From Acidicaldus organivorans (GTDB taxonomy: Bacteria; Pseudomonadota; Alphaproteobacteria; Acetobacterales; Acetobacteraceae): a stretch of DNA of 8,837 bases. Made by a program: the position numbers and the translations under genes. The stretch lies in NCBI GenBank assembly GCA_000759655.1, contig KN173900.1:5984-14820 (forward strand), written 5' to 3'. Every line of letters begins with the position of its first letter. The stretch's first letter is position 1. Shown one piece after another: positions 1-6,300 of this stretch. The notes below the pieces were generated by a model, which saw only the letters and a program-made list of their open reading frames with translations, was not told where the DNA came from and did no database searches.

Positions 1-2
1 GC

Positions 3-197
3 CTCGCGACCCGCCTTCGCCGCCTTGCCCCCTCGCTCCGGCTGATGGGGATCGAGATCGACTTCGAGGAGCGCCGCAGAGATGCCCGGCTCATCACCAT
101 CACCAAAAGGATGCTGGGAACAACGTCACCATCGTCACCGCTAAAGAATAACAACGGAAAATCACCCGCTTATGGCGAGACGACGGGTGACGATTAA
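3..197 (+). CDS. C-terminal end of a primase/helicase-like replication protein (partial)
   Basis: The reading frame is open from the window edge to TAA at 195-197, giving the last 64 residues of a protein whose start lies upstream. The visible part reads as a basic helix (TRLRRLAPSLRLMGIEIDF) followed by RRDARLITITKRM and then a polar tail rich in S, P, N and G. The pattern of an LRRLAP-LR-GIE-F helix followed by a strand of the type RLITI recalls, from memory, the C-terminal domain of D5/DUF3987-type phage and plasmid primase-helicases. That match is by eye and the catalytic domains are outside the window. The tail overlaps the start of the repeat array, so the last residues (TSPSSP and GETTGDD) are encoded by repeat units. 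A plain hypothetical protein remains possible; the function is inference. Confidence 0.45.
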   Translation, partial: LATRLRRLAPSLRLMGIEIDFEERRRDARLITITKRMLGTTSPSSPLKNNNGKSPAYGETTGDD

Positions 198-297
198 GAG
201 AAATCCAACGTCACCGAGCCGCCTCTCATCGTCACGCATCGTCACCAATAAGACATTGGAAAACAACGAAAATGATAAAGGTGACGATGGTGACGTT
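122..297. repeat. Array of 9-bp A(A/T)CGTCACC repeats in both orientations, with an 18-bp inverted repeat
   Basis: Eight copies of a 9-bp unit A(A/T)CGTCACC are present. Forward copies start at 122, 131, 207, 228 (last base G) and 238; reverse copies (GGTGACG(A/T)T) start at 186, 280 and 289. The paired copies 122-139 and 280-297 are perfect reverse complements over 18 bp. The array spans the last codons of the upstream gene and most of the gap to the next gene. It could be an iteron-like protein-binding region, a large stem-loop in the transcript, or a mobile short repeat that settles at the ends of such genes. The sequence shows the structure but not its role. Confidence 0.8.
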
Positions 298-332
298 AAT
301 TCTCCGACCTTTTCGGAAGAGGGGAACAAGCA

Positions 333-554
333 GTGGGTCTGAGTGTGAACTCGGGAGCGTATCTCGCCCTGGCCCGGATTGAGGCGGCGGGGGTGCAGGT
401 GGCTCTCGGCCCCGGAAACCGCATCGGGCTGAGGGGCATCGCGAGGGTGGACCCGGCGCTTATCGAAGCGGTGCGCGCTCACAAGCCCGAGATCATAGCG
501 CTGCTGCGCCTCCGTCTGGCCGAGCCTCACTGGCTGGAGGAGGTGGGGAGATGA
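333..554 (+). CDS. TubC_N-like docking-domain small protein
   Basis: This 73-residue protein starts at GTG 333, with a purine-rich AGAGGGG about nine bases upstream. The sequence has the pattern of the TubC N-terminal docking domain fold: a first helix (ALARIEAAGVQV), a hairpin (ALGPGNRIGLRG), then a P-LIEAVRAHKPEIIALLR helix that is the hallmark of the family. That domain was defined at the N-terminus of NRPS/PKS proteins, where it mediates subunit docking. Stand-alone versions also occur in phage and plasmid gene clusters after primase genes, which fits this context better. It resembles the first 50 residues of the next gene's product, so the two look like tandem paralogues. The stop overlaps the next start as ATGA (551-554), indicating translational coupling. 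The function in this setting is unknown; a protein-interaction adaptor is inference. Confidence 0.65.
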   Translation: MGLSVNSGAYLALARIEAAGVQVALGPGNRIGLRGIARVDPALIEAVRAHKPEIIALLRLRLAEPHWLEEVGR

Positions 555-1074
555 CCGCCGCCGATCTCCTCCGCGCTGTGACCGCCGCCGGGGTGACCCT
601 CAGGGTGGACGGGGACCGGCTGGCATTGCGCCCGGCCTCGCGGCTCTCCCCCGATCTCCTCGCCGAGGTGCGGCGGCTGAAGCCCGAGCTGATCGCACTG
701 CTCCGCGCCCTGGTGGCCAACGATCCCCTCGAACGGCGCGCCAGGGAGCTGCTCGAAGAGGCGAAGGGGACCCACGGCGTCACCATCACCGATGAGGAGG
801 GGGCGCTCGCCTACTACCGCGCGGTGGCCCGGCTCGTGGCGAGGGGGGAGGATGAGGAGCGGGAGGCGATCCAGGCGGAGGAGCGGGGCCGGGTGGTGGA
901 CCTCCCCGCCCACCGCCGCACCATCGAGGGGCTGCTCCGGACGGCTTCCCCCGTCGCCTCCCTCCCCGGGGCGGTGCGATGCCGCCGATGCGGGGCGGGA
1001 GTCTGGGCTCCCCCTCATGGCCGGGGCCGCGTCCCACCCTTTGCCGCGAGTGCGAACGTGAGGGGCGGCGATGA
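551..1074 (+). CDS. TubC_N-like domain plus C-terminal zinc ribbon (apparent frameshift near 1033)
   Basis: ATG 551 overlaps the previous stop. Residues 1-50 repeat the TubC_N-like pattern of the upstream protein (LLRAVTAAGVTLRV, LSPDLLAEVRRLKPELIALLR). Residues 60-135 are charged and helical, and CRRC at 144-147 begins a zinc ribbon. In the frame of the start codon translation runs on to 1252, but after about residue 160 it becomes an arginine/proline/glycine string typical of wrong-frame GC-rich DNA. One frame over, PTLCRECEREGRR ends at TGA 1072-1074, supplying the second CxxC pair and an ATGA overlap with the next gene. Adding one C to the CCC run at 1033-1035 would restore a protein of about 173 residues. 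So there is either a sequencing error or a recent mutation. The zinc ribbon is supported by the cysteine spacing; its ligand (nucleic acid or protein) is unknown. Confidence 0.6.
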
Positions 1075-1400
1075 CCCCGGCCCGGCGGTTGGAGGCGGTG
1101 CTGCGGATCGCCGAGAGCACCTCAGGGGTCCCCGATGGGGAGCGCCTCGCCCCCCCTCTCCGCCGCCGAGCGCCTCCTCGGACGTGCGGGCCTCCGGCTC
1201 CATGACCTCGTCCAGGCGATCCCGGCGGAGGAGGCGGAGATGCGGAAGATGATCGCGGCATTGCTCGGCGAGCCGAGGCTCACGACATGGGAACGAGGCT
1301 TCGTCGCCTCCGTGGCACCCTGGCGGGGGCGCTATCCGCTCGGCAGCGAGGGGTGATCGAGCGGTTATTCCGGACTTATGGACCAGGAGCGCAGAGATGA
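1071..1400 (+). pseudogene. Small conserved phage/plasmid-type protein, broken by two homopolymer frameshifts
   Basis: Three frame segments join into one protein of about 109 residues. MTPARRLEAVLRIAESTSG begins at ATG 1071, overlapping the previous stop. The frame then shifts in the C7 run at 1150-1156 to LSAAERLLGRAGLRLHDLV. It shifts again at the G5 run at 1325-1329 to LSARQRGVIERLF, ending at TGA 1398-1400. Removing one C and adding one G restores the frame. The pattern LRIAESTS-GER-AAERLL-AGL--DLV, then LT-WER-FV, then LS-RQR-VIERLF recalls small DUF2786-like proteins found near phage primases (by eye). The restored stop overlaps the next ATG as ATGA, which supports the reconstruction. 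Without repair the longest open piece is 1135-1356 (73 residues). Function unknown. Both lesions sit in homopolymers, so sequencing error is as likely as decay. Confidence 0.5.
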
Positions 1401-1681
1401 GCGATGACGGAAACACGTCAATAGCACGTGGCGAGCGGGAGAGGTGGCTGGAAGGCGGCCCGTCTCCAAACCCGAACGGACGCCCGGCGCGGGTGGCCGA
1501 AATCGAGGCCCTGCTGGCGAGCAAGAGCGCCGAGCTGATCGAAAAGGCGATCAAAATCGCCCTCGAGGGGGATGTGGCGGCCCTCAAGCTGCTGCTCGAT
1601 CGCATCCTCCCGCCGCGGAAATACCGCCCTATCACGCTGCCCGCCCCCTCATCCTTTACCAGCATGTACCAGCATGGATGA
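1397..1681 (+). CDS. DUF5681-like small protein
   Basis: This 94-residue protein starts at ATG 1397 inside the ATGA overlap with the restored upstream gene. Residues 20-32 contain GGPSPNPNGRPAR, matching the family hallmark of a G-NP-GRP motif. It is followed by a helical stretch (EALLASKSAELIEKAIKIAL) and EGDVAALKLLLDRILPPRKYRPI, the typical end of DUF5681 proteins. These are small basic proteins of unknown function, common in phage-like and plasmid regions, and some annotations place them near terminase or DNA-handling genes. The length is close to the family norm and no frame problem is visible. It overlaps the next gene by eight bases, so the two are probably made together. The family assignment is fairly strong by motif; the role is not established. 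Confidence 0.7.
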   Translation: MSDDGNTSIARGERERWLEGGPSPNPNGRPARVAEIEALLASKSAELIEKAIKIALEGDVAALKLLLDRILPPRKYRPITLPAPSSFTSMYQHG

Positions 1682-1934
1682 CGTGATCGAGGCCCATAAC
1701 GACGTGCTGGCGCGGATCACCTCGGGCGAGCTGTCGATCGAGGAAGGACAGGCGCTCGCGGAGCACATCGACCGGATCGCCGCTCGCATCAAGGATAAGG
1801 CGACCCTCAACGCCCTCTCCTCGGGAGAGGCCAAAATCCTCGTTGTCGATCCTCAAGGTGACCTCTGGCCCGCCTCGAACGAATGGCCCCTCTCGCGCCG
1901 CAAAAAAGAGGACGGGTCCGACAAGCCGAATTAG
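1674..1934 (+). CDS. Small hypothetical protein coupled to the DUF5681-like gene
   Basis: The frame is open from 1572, but the part before 1674 is the shadow of the upstream gene, so ATG 1674 is chosen, giving 86 residues (MDDVIEAHNDVLARITSGEL...). Residues 1-50 form an amphipathic helical pair, with LARITSGELSIEEGQALAEHI recalling short partner proteins encoded next to DUF5681 genes (SGEL/EG-ALA pattern, by eye). The tail is charged and probably disordered (SRRKKEDGSDKPN). No clear Shine-Dalgarno sequence precedes the ATG; the eight-base overlap with the previous gene suggests translation by reinitiation. It is the last gene of the operon: nothing convincing is coded on the + strand for the next 1.4 kb. 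Function unknown. Confidence 0.6.
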   Translation: MDDVIEAHNDVLARITSGELSIEEGQALAEHIDRIAARIKDKATLNALSSGEAKILVVDPQGDLWPASNEWPLSRRKKEDGSDKPN

Positions 1935-1950
1935 CCAAGGGGATGCGACC

Positions 1951-1980
1951 GTCCCTCTGCGTCCCTCTCCGTCCCTCTCT
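1951..1980. repeat. Three tandem copies of a 10-bp GTCCCTCTnC unit
   Basis: GTCCCTCTGC, GTCCCTCTCC and GTCCCTCTCT lie end to end, starting 16 bases after the operon's last stop codon. The first eight bases are identical in all three. With the 9-bp array at 122-297, it means short repeat arrays sit on both sides of the 333-1934 gene cluster. Confidence 0.8.
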
Positions 1981-1986
1981 ATCCAG

Positions 1987-2006
1987 CCCCAAGGTGTATC
2001 TTGGGG
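1987..2006. promoter_or_regulatory. Hairpin CCCCAAG-6-CTTGGGG
   Basis: A perfect 7-bp inverted repeat with a GTGTAT loop lies just after the tandem repeats and about 30 bases before the extended -10 element. No T-run follows on either strand, so it is not an ordinary intrinsic terminator. It could be an operator or an mRNA 3'-end stabiliser for the operon; the sequence alone does not decide. Confidence 0.4.
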
Positions 2007-2037
2007 TGTAGGTTCGCGAAACGGGGTTTTGGGATTT

Positions 2038-2046
2038 TGCTAGAAT
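2038..2046 (+). promoter_or_regulatory. Candidate extended -10 promoter TGCTAGAAT
   Basis: TGC plus TAGAAT fits the extended -10 form (TGnTATAAT with one mismatch in the hexamer). It lies in an AT-rich patch that stands out from the GC-rich surroundings. No good -35 box is visible at the usual distance (2018-2023 reads GAAACG), which is tolerated by extended -10 promoters. Transcription would start near 2053 and run towards the terminator at 2189-2221. Confidence 0.35.
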
Positions 2047-2052
2047 AAAACT

Positions 2053-2222
2053 AAGGATTTTACAGTGTCACTGGCGGATGGGGTGGGGGTTAAATCGGCG
2101 GGGACGGTCTTTTTCGCAAAGCCCCTGTCGCTATCTTCGAAAAATTCCCGAATTCTCCCCTGTCATGACACCCTGACGCGCATCGTCGCTGGCACTCCCC
2201 TACCACGAGTGCCAGATTTTTA
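2053..2222 (+). ncRNA. Possible short non-coding RNA bounded by a promoter and an intrinsic terminator
   Basis: The segment lies between the extended -10 at 2038-2046 and the terminator at 2189-2221 and would give a transcript of roughly 170 nt. A 69-codon frame starting GTG 2065 crosses the terminator and has no recognisable protein character, so a coding role is unlikely. A 10-bp palindrome, TGTCATGACA, lies at 2161-2170. Copy-control or regulatory RNAs of this size are common on plasmids, but I recognise no known family, and the promoter half of the argument is weak. The terminator could instead simply end the upstream operon. Confidence 0.25.
2189..2221 (+). terminator. Intrinsic terminator
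   Basis: CTGGCACTC (2189-2197) and GAGTGCCAG (2207-2215) form a perfect 9-bp stem around a 9-nt loop. It is followed by A and a run of five T at 2217-2221. The T-run is on the + strand side, so it ends rightward transcription, either from the 333-1934 operon or from the possible short RNA starting near 2053. Confidence 0.75.
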
Positions 2223-2519
2223 TGCCTTCGGCGTCGACTCGCGTCTCGACACGGAAGGCCCAAGGAAGGTTTAGCGCTCAAAGTCGAGGTAAGATGCGAG
2301 GGGAGTGAGGAGGGGACAGGCGAGGCTGAAGTAGTCGGGTAGCCGTCGCTTGCGGGGCCTTATTATAAGGCGATCAGGGCAGGGCGGATCCCCTTCCTGC
2401 GCAACATGTCGGTCTTCTCGCCGAGATCGTCGCGATCCTGTTGGGAGAGGACGGCGATGAGGCCGGAGCACCCGCTCTTCCGGGGGCAGAGCCGATCTCA
2501 CGGATGGTCTGCGGCGTGG
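2222..2519. other. Region without a recognised gene
   Basis: No frame on either strand here looks like a real protein start to end. On the minus strand one frame reads GLIAVLSQQDRDDLGEKTD and then a short basic tail, ending at two adjacent stops (2360-2365). It has protein-like composition and could be a further scrap of the gene remnant to its right or the end of another lost gene; I cannot assign it. The palindrome at 2357-2371 lies across those stops. Confidence 0.4.
2357..2371. repeat. 15-bp palindrome GCCTTATtATAAGGC
   Basis: Seven-base arms are perfectly complementary around a single central T. The AT-rich centre in a GC-rich stretch is typical of a binding site for a dimeric DNA-binding protein or of a recombination core. 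Nothing nearby identifies the protein. Confidence 0.45.
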
Positions 2520-3195
2520 TCAAGCCGAGAAGGCGAGCGGATGGGCGCGGAGAGAGAAGCCGAGTCGTTGGTAATCGGCCTGCACCTCGCGCGCCGGGGT
2601 GAAGGGGGCGAGGCGGGGCCCTTCCGGGTCCCTCCCCTCCATTTCCTCCCTCCTCTCCGTCTCTTGCGGGCCCAGCGCTGAGGCGGCGGCGAAGAGGGGA
2701 AGCTCTGGTGCGTCGGCGAGGGCGGCGGCGGCCCGGAGGGCGTTGCGCCGGTCGGGGCCGAGCAGGGCGAGGGCATCGTCGGGGAACGGCTTCGGGATGG
2801 GAGGCGAGCTGCGCTGCCCGTTCGGCGGGTTGGCGGGGATGGTGGTCTCCGGCGCGCAGGCGAGCGGGGCCGAGTGCGTCCACCCTCACGCCGAGGCGGA
2901 GGGCGGTGAGCACGTCGATCAGCGGAGTGCGGCTGGGGTGATGGGCGCGGACGTCGCCGGTGGCGATGAGGGGGAGGCGGTGGCGGCGGGCGAGGGTGGC
3001 GTTAGAGATCGCTCGGGAAGTAGGGGAGCCCATGAAGAGGAGCGGCGCGGGGGTGAGGAGTTCGGCCTGCCAACGCCGGGGGGCCAGAAGGAAGGGGAGC
3101 GTGGGTGACGGCCCAGGCGTGGCGAGCGGCGTGCCGGGGTGGGGGACCGTTTCGGTGAGGAGGGGGCTCGATCGTGGCAGCTCGCTCCATTCCTT
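2520..3195 (-). pseudogene. dnaE2: Internally deleted error-prone DNA polymerase remnant (DnaE2/ImuC)
   Basis: Two family segments survive on the minus strand. The first (about 3060 to 2790) has RHRLPLIATGDVRAHHP, TPLIDVLTALRLGV and, further on, PAERAAQLASHPEAV. This is the end of the PHP domain, where DnaE2 proteins read PLVATNDV-H-P--RPLQDVLTCIREGV and then SPAEMARLF--PEAL. The second, one frame over, has GPDRRNALRAAAALADA, PLFAAA and EVQADYQRLGFSLRAHPLAF before a stop at 2520-2522. This matches the late DnaE2 segment ending DYR-LGLSL-AHPLALL. In a normal protein of about 1050 residues these lie some 550-600 residues apart (from memory), so the palm and fingers with the catalytic aspartates are gone. 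A frameshift near 2780-2800 joins the pieces. It cannot be an active polymerase. ImuA and ImuB partners are absent. The right edge coincides with the switch to AT-rich DNA at about 3195. Confidence 0.75.
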
Positions 3196-3196
3196 T

Positions 3197-3215
3197 CAAT
3201 ATTTGTCTAATATTG
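3197..3215. promoter_or_regulatory. Operator-like inverted repeat CAATATT-5-AATATTG
   Basis: Perfect 7-bp arms are separated by TGTCT. The site lies 11 bases upstream of the -35 box of the candidate relaxase promoter and right at the seam between GC-rich and AT-rich DNA. The position suits a repressor or activator site for relaxase expression, or an accessory-protein site within oriT. Confidence 0.45.
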
Positions 3216-3226
3216 TTGATGTCGAT

Positions 3227-3254
3227 TTGACAATTTTTTGGGTACTCTTGAAAT
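3227..3254 (+). promoter_or_regulatory. Sigma70-type promoter upstream of the relaxase gene
   Basis: A consensus TTGACA (3227-3232) is followed after 16 bases by TGAAAT (3249-3254), which matches TATAAT at four of six positions. The -35 box is perfect and the -10 box is weak, as expected for a regulated promoter. Transcription would begin near 3261, about 105 bases before the relaxase start codon. Confidence 0.5.
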
Positions 3255-3365
3255 GATCGGAGGTGGGTGGTATGTCATAGCCAAGGAGTGTGATGTCGCC
3301 CATCTTGGATGGACATGTTGCCAATTCCTGATTGGACGGTGGGACTCTTTGGGTGACGCGCGGCC
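3255..3365 (+). other. Relaxase leader with small inverted repeats; possible oriT
   Basis: The leader contains CCATC-3-GATGG near 3300-3311 and CCAAT-5-ATTGG at 3321-3335, plus a G/T-rich stretch GGAGGTGGGTGGTATG near 3260-3275. MobF relaxases usually act on an oriT close to their own gene, and such sites carry inverted repeats beside a G/T-rich nick region. No known nick consensus is recognised, so oriT is inference. No strong Shine-Dalgarno sequence precedes the relaxase ATG. Confidence 0.3.
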
Positions 3366-6300
3366 ATGATCGTGCATCAAGTCTTGACGGGTGACGCTTT
3401 TAAAATAGAGAATTACTTGAGCGAGAGCGATGATAAAATCGCTTCATATTACGAAGAAGGAAAAAAAGAGAACACGAAAATCTACGAACTCACCAGATCT
3501 GATGTGATTTCCGCATATGTGGCAGGATCGGACACAAAGACGAAACTTCTGGCTCTTTCTGGTAGAAAACGGGTCGGAATCGATTTTACTCTCTCTTTCT
3601 CGAAAGATGTTTCCGTTTTGGCGTTCGTTGGAGACAGAAATCTCAAGCGCATCATATCTGATGAGGCTCCGTGCCTTTTGTGCGAGATGATAGATGATAG
3701 AGTTTATACGAGGGCGCAAAAAGGTGGAAAACGAGAAAACGTTAAGGCCAAAGGATTTTATCAAGTTTTCGCGCACAAATCGACCCGAGAAGGAGATCCA
3801 AGCCTTCATTTTCACACATTATTAAGCAATAATGTGGAGTTTGATGGAAAATTTTTAAGTTTGTCCGCCGAAAAAATCATAAACGAGAAATATTACATGA
3901 ATGCGGTTCTGAATTATAAATTGGCGAACAAACTTCAAGACGAGGGATATCAAGCGTTCTTTGATAAGAATTTAAACTTAAAAATGATAAAAGATAACAG
4001 GATCGATAAAATATTCTCGAAAAGACTCAAGGAAATGAGAGAATATTCTTTGGAAAGGTTTGGAATCAAACTCGAGGATTTATCCGACGACCAATATCGT
4101 GAGGTCTTTTACAAGACGCGCAAACATAAGGCTAAAGATCCCGCCCCCGAGATCAGATGGCAGGCCGAGCTTGAAGCCGAAGGCCTCGACATCGAGACGC
4201 TCAAGGCCTTGGCCAAAGGCGGCTCCTATGCGGGAGAGCTAGACAAGCAGGGCATCGAGAAATCTTATGAAATCGCCCTCCACAGACTCTCCGAGCAGAA
4301 GGGGTTCTTCCGGGATGTGGATTTGGAAGTCGAATTTCTTAAAGAGATTTCTAAGGCTTGCGACGAAAAGCACCTGAAATTGCCGCAATATGAGCGCGTC
4401 AAGCGCTTTTTTGAGCAAAAAAGAGTGTCAGACGACATCGTCACCATCAAAAGGACGCTCCCCGGAACCACCATCGAGGAGGTTATCCTCGTTGAGCGCT
4501 CTTACCTGGAGATGGAGCGCGCCGCCTTGCAGCGGGCGGAAAGGATGGGGATGACCCCCCGTCCCGTCGCCTCGCAGGAGGAGGTGGCAGAGGCGATCGC
4601 GGCTTTCGAGGCCTCAGCGGGCGTCCGGCTCACCAAGGAGCAGCGAGCGGCGGTGGAAACCTGCACCGGTGGCGCTCAACTGGTAGTGGTGCAGGGCGTG
4701 GCGGGCGCAGGGAAGACCACCAGCGCCGCGATCACTGCTTCAGTATACAGAGAGCGCGGATACCAGATCATGGCCTTGGCTCCCACCGGCAAAGCGGCGG
4801 CGGAGATCGGGGCGAGCCTCAAGGCGGATGCCGCTACCATCGACGCTTTCCTTGCCAATCCCCCCCAAGAAGTCTCCAAGAAGACATTATTTTTCATTGA
4901 CGAGGCGGGGATGGTGGATACAAGACGGCTCGCTCCTGTTCTGGCGATGGCCGAGCGGGCGGGCGCTCATGTCATCCTTCAGGGCGATCACCGGCAGCTG
5001 AAGCCGATAGGCGCGGGAGATCTTTTCACCGATATCTATCACACGTTGAAGGAAAAGAGGGCGAAACCTCGCAACATCGCCGAGATAAAGACGATTAGAA
5101 GGCAAAAGACGGAGCTTTATCGTGAATTGGCGGTTTCTTATAGTGAAAAGAACCTCAAAAGGTCTTTGAAAGCTTTTGCGAATGGTTTCGATAAATTCTT
5201 TAGGAATTTTGACGAGGAAAAGCTAAAAGACTGGATTTTGAAAGACCCGTTTGCTTCTATCATCGTCGCCACGGACAATTCCGCGCGAAAGAAACTCAAT
5301 CTTGAAATAAGAGATGAATTGAAGAGGAAAGAGGTCATCAAAGACTCCCAAACATTCAAAGTTTTTGAAAAGATTGACTTATCGGAGGCGAAACCGGGAG
5401 ATATCATGGTTTCCGGAAAAGCAAGATACGAGATAAAATCGATTGAGAATGGGGTTTTCCTCGCCGAAAAGATGTCAAACAAGAGGAAAAAGGAGATTTT
5501 AAGGATATCAAGGCAGGACTTAGAACTCAAAAACGAAGAATTTTCGATAGAAAGACTAGAAACTCGTGATTTCGGCGTTGGAGATCGCCTCATCATCACG
5601 AAAAATGACCGGAAACGAGGAATCAAAAACGGGGATCTGTTCCAGATTGTGGATATAAACTCAAGATCGATCGTCATCGAAAATAATGGCAAAATCGTCA
5701 GGATCCCTCATGATTTCGGGTATCTCGACCATGCCTATGCGATCACCACTCACAAATCACAGGGCATGACAATCGATAGGGTGGCAATCGCAGATGGAGG
5801 AAGATCAAACTTTAATTTATCTTATGTTGGCATTTCACGAGGCAAAAAAGAGTTGAAAATCTTTACACCAGATCCCGTCAATTTCATTTACAGATCACAA
5901 ATTGAAAATAGAAAAATCACATCAAAAAACGTTTTGGAATCAGATATCTTTGTTCCCGAAATTTCGAGGAATGAAATCGCTCAAACTTTGGCTAAAGCCA
6001 TCATTAAGTCCGACATTTCGATCGAAGCGAAGAAAAGGACTTTGAAAGCCATCGGGAAATACATCGATGACACGAGAGTATATAAGGCTCTGATCGAGGA
6101 GATCGAGAAAAAAGGGAACAAAAACAAAGATATAAATGGGCCTCATGAATTGCAGACGATCTCTGGAGAGATCAGATCCGATCCTCCGCCTCTCCCGGCT
6201 CGGCTCTGGAAACGGGTGTCAGAAGGCCTCAAGCAGTGGATCTCCCCCTCAAAACCCGCAAAGACCATCAAGAAAACCTTCGCACCTACAACGACGCCCG

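Noticed and set aside
122..297. CRISPR array
   Set aside because: Units are 9 bp, occur in both orientations and lack evenly sized spacers; no cas genes are present.
162..530. Minus-strand frame of 122 codons over the repeat array and the first TubC_N-like gene
   Set aside because: Antisense shadow of a better-supported + strand gene; no motif, and it runs through the inverted repeats.
1075..1252. Extension of the 551 frame to 1252
   Set aside because: The tail is an arginine/serine/proline string with no protein character, while another frame supplies the second CxxC pair and a coupled stop.
527..1261. Minus-strand frame of 244 codons opposite the second TubC_N-like gene
   Set aside because: Proline/arginine/glycine-rich composition typical of antisense GC-rich DNA; the + strand has clear family motifs and ATGA coupling.
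1572..1673. Upstream extension of the 1674 gene
   Set aside because: These 34 codons are the out-of-frame shadow of the DUF5681-like gene.
2065..2274. + strand frame of 69 codons starting GTG
   Set aside because: It crosses the intrinsic terminator and shows no recognisable motif.
2374..3033. Minus-strand frame of 219 codons taken as one gene
   Set aside because: Only its first part is protein-like (PHP domain); the rest is the wrong frame after the pseudogene's frameshift.
2599..3108. + strand frame of 169 codons
   Set aside because: Antisense to the DnaE2 remnant; glycine/alanine/arginine-rich with no motif.
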